Source of the DNA: Polaribacter sp.
Lineage (GTDB): Bacteria; Bacteroidota; Bacteroidia; Flavobacteriales; Flavobacteriaceae
Direction of reading: 5' to 3'
Assembly (NCBI GenBank): GCA_018663625.1
Contig: JABJPX010000075.1
Location: 1 to 64,000, forward strand
DNA: 64,000 bases
The notes below the pieces were generated by a model that was not told the origin of the DNA, did no database searches, and saw only the letters and a program-made list of their open reading frames with translations. This document shows, in pieces, positions 37,362 through 44,397 of this stretch. Numbering within the stretch: position 1 is the stretch's first letter; the number at the start of each line of letters is the position of its first letter. The translations under genes were made by a program, and so were the position numbers.

Positions 37362-37718
37362 TTAATTTTGAAGGAGTTTTTTTTCAATTTTAGTACCTCT
37401 TTCCAAGCCTAAAAATTGTTGATTTGCATGTTTTTCTGACCAAAAGCCTTCAAAAGTTTCTTTGTCGAAGAATTTATAAATCACAGTTCCTTTATAGATT
37501 TTTGCGTCTTCACCGGTATACCTAAAATTGATAACCAGTAGATTGTCTTTAAAAAAACCAGTACCAAACTGTTGCTGATCTTCATAGATCGTCCACTCAG
37601 CAATAATTTTTTGATGGGCATCTAAAGTAAGTGTAAGAATTCCGGTGTATTCAGTGCCTTGCGCATCTTGATTGTTTCCGAGAATTGCATACCTGCCAAC
37701 AATTTCTTGTACCGTCAT
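37362..37718 (-). CDS. Uncharacterised protein coupled to the LexA-like gene
   Basis: A 118-residue protein without signal peptide or membrane segment. It looks beta-rich and lipocalin-like: YTGILTLTLDAHQKIIAEW, GTGFFKDNLLVINFRYTG, KGTVIYKFFDKETFEGFW. I do not recognise the family. It starts 3 bases behind the LexA-like gene and so is probably in its operon, which suggests induction by the same DNA damage signal. Confidence 0.75.
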   Translation of the reverse strand: MTVQEIVGRYAILGNNQDAQGTEYTGILTLTLDAHQKIIAEWTIYEDQQQFGTGFFKDNLLVINFRYTGEDAKIYKGTVIYKFFDKETFEGFWSEKHANQQFLGLERGTKIEKKLLQN

Positions 37719-37721
37719 ACT

Positions 37722-38489
37722 TTAGTTTCTAACAAAGGTTTCCAATTCTACTTTCAAATCATTGAACATCTTAATGATACTGCTCAACTTTAAATCGCGC
37801 TCGTCATATTCTTGGGTATTAATACTACAGGTAAATTCCCACAACTCTAACACTTCGGAAATTGGCACATGATAAGATTGATAGGAAGTGTTGTCTGGAG
37901 ACAATAGGAGTGCTCCTTTTTCTTCCACCTTGTTATAGATACGCTTATAGGTCATTCCATCATTGGCGGTAACGACCACATAAGAGCTCCCGTTTTTAAT
38001 ATCATTAAAATCGTCTACAAATTTGGCAACCACATAGGCACCGTCTTTCATCGGGAGCATAGAATCTCCTTTTATAGGAAAGGCACGGTGTTTTCCGGTA
38101 GGTAAAAAAGGCAATTTTATTTTCTGTAATTGTTCAATATATTCAGGATCGTTATAGCCAAGTAAATACCCCGCAGAAGCTTTTACAGGAACTACTTCAA
38201 TTAGATGATCATCATCTGCTTCTACCATAATAGGAAACAATACGCGTTGGTTTCCGATTTCCATAAAGGAAGCATCTGTCGCGTATGATAAGTTGTTCTT
38301 AATCAATACATCCACAGGCAATTTAAAGAAGTTAGAAAGCTCAATTAAAGTTTCAATAGAGGGTTCAGAACGTCCTTCCTCATAAGAACCAATCCGAGAT
38401 TTGGTCATGTTTAATTCCTTTGAAAACTCTTCTTGTGTAAGTTTTCTTAATTTTCTTAAATGGCGAATGTTTTGTGAAATGTGATTCAT
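37722..38489 (-). CDS. LexA-like self-cleaving repressor (XRE HTH plus S24 peptidase)
   Basis: A 255-residue regulator with an N-terminal Cro/XRE helix-turn-helix (KLTQEEFSKELNMTKSRIGS) and a C-terminal S24 domain. The cleavage site Ala106-Gly107 (KASAGYLLGY), nucleophile Ser143 (GDSMLPMKDG) and base Lys182 (MTYKRIY) have LexA-like spacing. This points to a DNA damage switch like LexA or phage CI. It is divergent from alkB across a 66-base gap full of inverted repeats. It differs from the classic winged-helix LexA. Confidence 0.9.
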   Translation of the reverse strand: MNHISQNIRHLRKLRKLTQEEFSKELNMTKSRIGSYEEGRSEPSIETLIELSNFFKLPVDVLIKNNLSYATDASFMEIGNQRVLFPIMVEADDDHLIEVVPVKASAGYLLGYNDPEYIEQLQKIKLPFLPTGKHRAFPIKGDSMLPMKDGAYVVAKFVDDFNDIKNGSSYVVVTANDGMTYKRIYNKVEEKGALLLSPDNTSYQSYHVPISEVLELWEFTCSINTQEYDERDLKLSSIIKMFNDLKVELETFVRN

Positions 38490-38492
38490 AAT

Positions 38493-38555
38493 ACTACAAA
38501 TATAAGATTCAAAAACTATTTTTTGTAGTTTATATTTACTATTTTTGAGAATCTT
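38493..38555. promoter_or_regulatory. Divergent promoters and nested inverted repeats (LexA-like/alkB)
   Basis: ACTACAAA (38493-38500) is an exact inverted match of TTTGTAGT (38522-38529); AAGATTC (38504-38510) matches GAATCTT (38549-38555). The -7 box of the repressor, TATATTTG on the - strand (38497-38504), overlaps the first arm; the -7 box of alkB, TATTTTTG (38540-38547), lies right of the second. Both leaders are only a few bases. This fits autoregulation and co-control of alkB. Confidence 0.65.
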
Positions 38556-39158
38556 ATGGATTTATTCAATACTTCACTTATAAACAACATTTTACCTTTT
38601 GATGGAATCACCAATTACCATGGTAAAATATTAAACAGCCAACAATGTGCTTTTTTTTATGAGGCTTTTATGCGCACCATTCATTGGAAAAACGACGAAG
38701 CCTTTATTTTTGGAAAACACATTATCACAAAGCGAAAAGTGGCTTGGTATGGCGAATCGGAATTTTCATATACCTATTCTAAAGTGACGAAAAGGGCCAT
38801 GTTATTCACCGAAGAATTACTGAATTTAAAGAAAATTATAGAAAAGGAAAGCAACGCTACCTACAATTCTTGTTTGTTGAATTTATATCATACCGGAGAA
38901 GAAGGAATGGCTTGGCATTCAGATGATGAAAAAATGCTTAAAAAGAATGGCGAAATTGCGTCTGTAACTTTAGGTGCAGCCCGAAAATTTTCTTTCAAAC
39001 ATAAAGAAACAAAGCAAAAAGTAGATGTGCTTCTAGAAAGTGGAAGTCTTTTGGTGATGAAAGATACCACACAAACGCATTGGTTGCACCGATTGCCGCC
39101 CACAAAAAAAGTGAATTCACCCAGAATAAATTTAACATTTAGAACCATTGAATTGTAA
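38556..39158 (+). CDS. AlkB-like 2-oxoglutarate/iron DNA repair dioxygenase
   Basis: AlkB proteins oxidatively remove methyl groups from damaged bases. The 200-residue product has the iron ligands His121 and Asp123 (AWHSDDE) and His178 (HWLHRLPPT), and the 2-oxoglutarate arginines Arg190 and Arg196 (RINLTFR). Length and pattern fit the ALKBH2-like bacterial group. It is divergent from the LexA-like repressor, so it is probably DNA damage-inducible. Confidence 0.93.
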   Translation: MDLFNTSLINNILPFDGITNYHGKILNSQQCAFFYEAFMRTIHWKNDEAFIFGKHIITKRKVAWYGESEFSYTYSKVTKRAMLFTEELLNLKKIIEKESNATYNSCLLNLYHTGEEGMAWHSDDEKMLKKNGEIASVTLGAARKFSFKHKETKQKVDVLLESGSLLVMKDTTQTHWLHRLPPTKKVNSPRINLTFRTIEL

Positions 39159-39167
39159 AGATTCAAT

Positions 39168-39175
39168 TACTTTTG
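39168..39175 (+). promoter_or_regulatory. Promoter -7 box of the rluF-type gene
   Basis: TACTTTTG, full match to TAnnTTTG, 17 bases before the TTG start at 39192 and 10 bases after the alkB stop. Confidence 0.5.
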
Positions 39176-39191
39176 CAGAAACATATCTCAA

Positions 39192-40085
39192 TTGGATTCT
39201 AAGATACAAGCAACTACAAACTTAAATAAATACATCAGCTCCTCAGGAATTTGTTCTAGAAGAGAGGCCGAGAAATTTATCAGTGAAGGCAGGGTTACTA
39301 TTAATGGAAAACCGACACAATTAGGGAATAGAGTTGCAAAAAGAGATGTAGTCAAATTAGACGGTCGGCTTGTTGTTCCTCAAAATACGACCTTATACAT
39401 TGCACTCAACAAGCCTGTTGGAATTGTCTCTACGACGGATGAACGAGAACCAAACAACATCATACAACACATCAATTACCCAGATCGATTATTTCCGATT
39501 GGACGTTTAGACAAACCCTCGGAAGGGTTAATTTTCTTAACCAATGATGGAGATATTGTCAATAAAATTTTACGCGCAGGAAACAACCACGAGAAAGAGT
39601 ATTATGTGTCTGTGAATAAAACGGTCACTGAAGATTTTGTTCAAAAAATGGGGAACGGAATTCCTATTTTAGGTGCAGTTACCAAAAAGTGTTTCGTAGA
39701 AAAAGTAAGCGATAAAGTGTTTAAAATTATTTTAAAGCAAGGCCTCAATCGTCAAATACGACGCATGTGCGAATATTTAGAGTACGAAGTAACAAAGTTA
39801 AAGCGTACTCGAATTATGAATGTGGAGTTGGGCTATTTACAATCGGGAGATTGGAGAGAGCTTACAGACGAAGAAATGAATGAAATCAATAAAATGATTT
39901 CCACTTCCTCAAAAACCGCAGAAGCATCTCCGAAAAAACTGCAAGCAAAAAAAACTACCTCCAAGAAAAGAACTGTACCCGCCAAAGACAATTTTAATAA
40001 GAAGAGCGCAAGTTTTCGAAAATCTTCATCAAAATCTAAAAAAACGAATACAAGTTTTTCATCAAAAAAGAAACGCAGGTTCTAA
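39192..40085 (+). CDS. rluF: 23S rRNA pseudouridine synthase, RluF type
   Basis: A 297-residue RsuA/RluB/E/F family enzyme with an N-terminal S4 domain (LNKYISSSGICSRREAEKFI) and the catalytic aspartate in FPIGRLDKPSEGLIFLTNDG. LNRQIRRMCEYLEYEVTKLK is typical of RluF, which modifies U2604 of 23S rRNA. Residues from about 240 onward form a Lys/Ser/Thr-rich tail common in flavobacterial homologues. The start is TTG (39192); a promoter box lies just upstream. Confidence 0.9.
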   Translation: MDSKIQATTNLNKYISSSGICSRREAEKFISEGRVTINGKPTQLGNRVAKRDVVKLDGRLVVPQNTTLYIALNKPVGIVSTTDEREPNNIIQHINYPDRLFPIGRLDKPSEGLIFLTNDGDIVNKILRAGNNHEKEYYVSVNKTVTEDFVQKMGNGIPILGAVTKKCFVEKVSDKVFKIILKQGLNRQIRRMCEYLEYEVTKLKRTRIMNVELGYLQSGDWRELTDEEMNEINKMISTSSKTAEASPKKLQAKKTTSKKRTVPAKDNFNKKSASFRKSSSKSKKTNTSFSSKKKRRF

Positions 40086-40132
40086 AGGGAAACCTTTAAG
40101 AGTCTTTTAATTTTTCACTTCTTAAATAATAG

Positions 40133-40140
40133 TATCTTTG
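40133..40140 (+). promoter_or_regulatory. Promoter -7 box of tgt
   Basis: TATCTTTG, full match to TAnnTTTG, ends only 5 bases before the tgt ATG (40146), so the transcript would be leaderless or nearly so. Confidence 0.55.
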
Positions 40141-40145
40141 CCGCA

Positions 40146-41276
40146 ATGAAATTTGATTTAAAAATAACCGACCCCAAAAGTAAGGCAAGAGCAGGAGTGA
40201 TCACCACCGATCACGGAACGATAGAAACGCCTATTTTTATGCCTGTTGGTACCGTTGGTACTGTAAAGGGTGTGCATCAAACAGAACTTAAAAACGAGAT
40301 AAATCCGGATATTATTTTAGGAAATACCTACCACTTATATTTACGTCCAGGTACCGATATTCTAGAAAAAGCAGGAGGTCTGCATAAATTTATGAATTGG
40401 GATCGTAATATTCTAACCGATTCGGGAGGATATCAAGTATATTCTCTTTCAGGGAGAAGAAAAATAAAGGAAGAAGGTGTTAACTTTAAAAGTCATATTG
40501 ACGGTTCGGTGCATTTCTTTTCACCAGAGAATGTGATGGAAATTCAGCGTACTATTGGAGCCGATATTATTATGGCTTTTGATGAATGTACTCCATATCC
40601 ATGTGATTATAATTATGCAAAACGTTCGATGCATATGACCCATCGATGGTTGAATCGTTGTATAAATCATCTTGAGAAATTACCGTTTAAGTATGGATAT
40701 GAGCAGACCTTTTTTCCAATTGTTCAAGGAAGTACCTATAAAGACTTAAGAAGACAATCAGCAGAATACATTGCCAATGTAGGAGCGCAAGGAAATGCAA
40801 TTGGAGGCCTTTCCGTAGGAGAACCTGCAGAAGAGTTGTATGCAATGACAGAAGTTGTTACCGAAATTTTACCCGAAGACAAACCTCGTTATTTAATGGG
40901 GGTGGGAACTCCCATCAATATTTTAGAAAACATTGGACTTGGAGTTGATATGTTTGACTGTGTAATGCCGACTAGAAATGCTAGAAACGGCATGTTGTTT
41001 ACTGCACATGGAAGTATTAACATAAAAAATAAAAAGTGGGCAGATGACTTTTCTCCGATAGATGAAATGGGCATAACTTGGGTAGATACCATGTACTCAA
41101 AAGCCTATTTACGCCATTTGTTTGCAGCCAAAGAAATGCTAGGAAAACAAATTGCATCGATTCACAATCTTGGTTTTTATGTTTGGCTTACCAGAGAGGC
41201 AAGAAAACATATTTTAGCGGGAGACTTTCGAGAATGGAAAGATAAAATGGTCAAACAAATGGACAAACGTTTGTAA
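40146..41276 (+). CDS. tgt: Queuine tRNA-ribosyltransferase
   Basis: Exchanges guanine for preQ1 at tRNA position 34. The 376-residue product has the catalytic Asp in LTDSGGYQVYSL and the second Asp in VDMFDCVMPTRNARNGM, plus MPVGTVGTVKGV. The zinc-binding Cys-x-Cys-x2-Cys motif of other bacterial Tgt proteins is not evident: the corresponding region reads GSINIKNKKWADDFSPID without cysteines. This is common in flavobacterial Tgt as far as I recall. It heads tgt-lptF/G-EamA. Confidence 0.95.
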   Translation: MKFDLKITDPKSKARAGVITTDHGTIETPIFMPVGTVGTVKGVHQTELKNEINPDIILGNTYHLYLRPGTDILEKAGGLHKFMNWDRNILTDSGGYQVYSLSGRRKIKEEGVNFKSHIDGSVHFFSPENVMEIQRTIGADIIMAFDECTPYPCDYNYAKRSMHMTHRWLNRCINHLEKLPFKYGYEQTFFPIVQGSTYKDLRRQSAEYIANVGAQGNAIGGLSVGEPAEELYAMTEVVTEILPEDKPRYLMGVGTPINILENIGLGVDMFDCVMPTRNARNGMLFTAHGSINIKNKKWADDFSPIDEMGITWVDTMYSKAYLRHLFAAKEMLGKQIASIHNLGFYVWLTREARKHILAGDFREWKDKMVKQMDKRL

Positions 41277-41313
41277 GTAAATCACAAAAACAGAAACACT
41301 ATAAAGCACGCTT

Positions 41314-42396
41314 TTGAAGATTTTAGATTGGTACATATTAAAACGTTATTTGGTAACTTTCTTTTTTACCTTATTAATTTTGATTCCTATTGCAATTGCA
41401 ATAGATATCTCAGAAAAGATCGATAAATTTATAAATCACAACCTTTCTTTTTATCAAGTTATAGACGAGTACTACAGCAATTTCATTATTTATTATACCA
41501 ATACCTTTATGCCCTTGGCGTTATTTATTGCTGTAATTTTATTTACTTCAAAACTCTCAAACAATACAGAGATTATTGCCATTAACAATGCCAAAGTTTC
41601 TTTCACACGGTTTTTGTATCCTTATTTTATTGGCGCAACCTTGGTTACGATTATGGCGCTGTTAATGAATCATTTTGTAGTGCCAAGCAGTAGTAAAGAA
41701 AGAAAGAAGTTTGAAAACACGTATTTCAAACAAAAAGATTACCAAGCAAAATATGTAAAGAATTTTAGCTTGCAACTAACAGATAGTACTTATATTTTTA
41801 TTCAAAATTTTGATACAAAATCCAATTCAGGATTTAATTTTTCTTCAGAAGTCTATGATGGTCTAAAATTAAAGTCAAAGCTGGTTGCAGATAATATTAA
41901 TTGGAAAGAATCCGACAGCACTTTTACGCTGTTAAATTGGAAGTTACGAATTTTACACCCTAATAAAGACAGTATTTCTCAAGCTCGTAGACGCGACACT
42001 GTTTTTGCGTTTACCCCGAGAGATTTAATTTATAAATCGGCCTTGTCACAAGAAATGCCCTCCAATGAACTGAGTGCTTTTATTGCATTGTCTAAAAAAA
42101 GAGGGATCAAAAATCTAAATGCTTATTATGTTGAGTATTACAAAAGAACCAGTTTGCCGATTGCGTCTTATATTTTAACAATTATAGCGGTAGCGTTGGC
42201 TTTTAGAAAGAAAAGAGGCGGTACAGGTATCAACCTTGCCATTGGTATTTCGGTGATGTTTGTGTATGTCTTTTTGTTGAAAATTGCAGAGGTTTTAGGT
42301 GCCGTAGCAGGGGTGAATTCTCTTTTATATGTTTGGATTCCAAACGTCATTTTTGGCTGTTTAGCCCTCTATTTATATCTCAATGCAAGAAAATAA
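41314..42396 (+). CDS. LptF/LptG-family permease
   Basis: A 360-residue YjgP/YjgQ-type protein of the LPS export transporter: three N-terminal membrane helices (YLVTFFFTLLILIPIAIAID at the start), a beta-rich periplasmic domain (about 130-265, VKNFSLQLTDSTYIFIQNFD) and three C-terminal helices. It begins at TTG (41314): LKILDWYILKRYLVTF is the typical family start. It is 37 bases behind tgt and its last 14 bases overlap the EamA gene. LptF and LptG cannot be told apart here. Confidence 0.9.
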   Translation: MKILDWYILKRYLVTFFFTLLILIPIAIAIDISEKIDKFINHNLSFYQVIDEYYSNFIIYYTNTFMPLALFIAVILFTSKLSNNTEIIAINNAKVSFTRFLYPYFIGATLVTIMALLMNHFVVPSSSKERKKFENTYFKQKDYQAKYVKNFSLQLTDSTYIFIQNFDTKSNSGFNFSSEVYDGLKLKSKLVADNINWKESDSTFTLLNWKLRILHPNKDSISQARRRDTVFAFTPRDLIYKSALSQEMPSNELSAFIALSKKRGIKNLNAYYVEYYKRTSLPIASYILTIIAVALAFRKKRGGTGINLAIGISVMFVYVFLLKIAEVLGAVAGVNSLLYVWIPNVIFGCLALYLYLNARK

Positions 42397-43303
42397 ATTA
42401 AAGAATTATGCGCTTCTTCATCTAATTGTTTTTATTTGGGGGTTTACTGCAATTTTAGGCGCTTTAATTACCATTGATGCAGTGCCGTTGGTTTGGTTTC
42501 GTATGGGATTGGCAGTCCTTATCATTACCATTTATTTTTTGCTGAAAAAAAAATCATTTAAACTCGATCGGAAAGGAATTCTAAAATTTTTATTTACTGG
42601 AATCATTATCGCTTTGCATTGGATTTTCTTTTTTAAAGCCATAAAAATTTCCAACGTTTCCGTTGCACTTGTAACCATGGGTACAGGCGCATTTTTTACT
42701 GCTTTGATTGAGCCTTTTTTCTTTAAAAGAAAGATAAAGCCCATTGAAATAATTTTAGGTTTAATGGTCGTTTTTGGGCTCTATATTATTTTTGATAATT
42801 TTGAAGTAGCACACTATAAAACCGGAATCATCTATGCGTCTATTGCTTCCTTTTTGGGAGCCCTTTTTGCTGTTTTAAATGGATTGTACATTAAAGACTA
42901 TGAAGCAGATGTCATTTCGTTGTACCAACTTTTATTTGGAGTGCTTTTTGTTACAATTTACCTTTTCTATCTCGGCAGTTTCAATGCCGCCTTTTTTCAA
43001 TTGCCACAATTGGATTGGGTCTATCTTTTTATTTTAAGTAGTATTTGTACAGCCTATGCATTTATCGCTTCTGTTGAAGTAATGAAATATATTTCGCCTT
43101 ATACGGTTATGTTAACCATTAATTTAGAGCCTATTTATGCGATTCTATTGGCCTTGCTTATTTTTGGTGAAAAAGAAAAAATGAATCCCGAATTTTATTA
43201 TGGAGCCTTCGTAGTCCTTTTCGTAGTGCTATTAAACGGAATATTAAAAAACAAGACAACTTTAAAAGTGAAGTTTTTTCTTAAAACTATTCGCAAAAAT
43301 TAA
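42383..43303 (+). CDS. EamA/DMT-family transporter
   Basis: A 306-residue integral membrane protein with ten hydrophobic segments in two repeated halves, typical of drug/metabolite transporters: YALLHLIVFIWGFTAILGAL at the start and LEPIYAILLALLIFGEKEKM near the end of the second half. The substrate is unknown. It overlaps the lptF/G gene by 14 bases, so translation is probably coupled. Confidence 0.88.
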   Translation: MQENKLKNYALLHLIVFIWGFTAILGALITIDAVPLVWFRMGLAVLIITIYFLLKKKSFKLDRKGILKFLFTGIIIALHWIFFFKAIKISNVSVALVTMGTGAFFTALIEPFFFKRKIKPIEIILGLMVVFGLYIIFDNFEVAHYKTGIIYASIASFLGALFAVLNGLYIKDYEADVISLYQLLFGVLFVTIYLFYLGSFNAAFFQLPQLDWVYLFILSSICTAYAFIASVEVMKYISPYTVMLTINLEPIYAILLALLIFGEKEKMNPEFYYGAFVVLFVVLLNGILKNKTTLKVKFFLKTIRKN

Positions 43304-43335
43304 TCCTAATTTACATTAAAAAGTAAATTTTATAG

Positions 43336-43343
43336 TATGTTTG
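43336..43343 (+). promoter_or_regulatory. Promoter -7 box of accA
   Basis: TATGTTTG, full match to TAnnTTTG, 35 bases before the accA ATG; TTAC at 43312 may serve as -33 element. Confidence 0.5.
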
Positions 43344-43378
43344 TCTTTAGGAATAAACTCAACTCAAATAATTACTAA

Positions 43379-44332
43379 ATGGAATATTTAGATTTTGAAA
43401 TGCCTATTAAAGAGCTTAGACAACAGCTCGTTAAGTGTCATGAAATTGGTGCAGACAACGAAGTTGATGTTACTGCAACCTGTAAGAAAATAGAACAAAA
43501 GCTTGTAAAAGCTAAGAAAGATATCTATAAGAACTTAACCCCTTGGCAACGTGTTCAATTGTCTCGTCACCCAAACAGACCATATACGTTAGATTATATC
43601 AAAGCCTTGTGTGGAGATACATTTATGGAGCTTCATGGAGACAGAAATGTAAAGGACGACAAAGCAATGATTGGTGGTTTGGGTAAAATTGGTAACCAAT
43701 CGTACATGTTTATTGGCCAACAAAAAGGATACAATACAAAAACACGTCAGTATCGTAATTTTGGGATGGCAAATCCTGAAGGGTACCGAAAAGCGTTGCG
43801 TCTTATGAAAATGGCAGAGAAATTTAACATTCCTGTTGTTACTTTATTAGATACTCCTGGAGCATACCCGGGACTAGAAGCAGAAGAACGCGGACAAGGA
43901 GAGGCAATTGCTAGAAATATCTTAGAAATGACTCGTTTAAAGACGCCTATTATTACCATTGTTATTGGTGAAGGAGCTTCAGGGGGTGCTTTAGGAATTG
44001 GTGTTGGAGACAAAGTATACATGATGGAAAACACTTGGTATACCGTAATTTCACCAGAATCTTGTTCTTCGATCTTATGGAGAAGTTGGGAGTATAAAGA
44101 ACAGGCAGCAGAAGCACTTAAATTGACGGGAACCGATATGAAAAAGTTGAAGCTAATTGATGGGATTATCAAAGAACCTTTAGGAGGTGCTCACTACGAT
44201 AGAGAAAGTGCTTTTTTAGCAGTAGAAGAACAAATTACAATGGCTTTTGACGAATTAAAAGACTTGACAAAAGAAGATTTAGTTGCGAAAAGAATGGACA
44301 AATACTCAGCTATGGGTGTTTATAAAGACTAA
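43379..44332 (+). CDS. accA: Acetyl-CoA carboxylase carboxyltransferase subunit alpha
   Basis: Makes malonyl-CoA with the beta subunit AccD. The 317-residue product shows the AccA blocks: [60 protein letters not shown] and [20 protein letters not shown], giving the crotonase-like oxyanion site. Length is normal. It is a single gene with its own promoter and terminator. Confidence 0.97.
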   Translation: MEYLDFEMPIKELRQQLVKCHEIGADNEVDVTATCKKIEQKLVKAKKDIYKNLTPWQRVQLSRHPNRPYTLDYIKALCGDTFMELHGDRNVKDDKAMIGGLGKIGNQSYMFIGQQKGYNTKTRQYRNFGMANPEGYRKALRLMKMAEKFNIPVVTLLDTPGAYPGLEAEERGQGEAIARNILEMTRLKTPIITIVIGEGASGGALGIGVGDKVYMMENTWYTVISPESCSSILWRSWEYKEQAAEALKLTGTDMKKLKLIDGIIKEPLGGAHYDRESAFLAVEEQITMAFDELKDLTKEDLVAKRMDKYSAMGVYKD

Positions 44333-44350
44333 AACATAACTTAAAGAACA

Positions 44351-44382
44351 AAAAAAAGCGAAGTATATACTTCGCTTTTTTT
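44351..44382. terminator. Bidirectional terminator between accA and the dehydrogenase gene
   Basis: A perfect palindrome (AAGCGAAGTAT/ATACTTCGCTT with flanking A and T runs, 44351-44382) ends both convergent transcripts. Confidence 0.88.
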
Positions 44383-44397
44383 TATGCGTTATAAATC

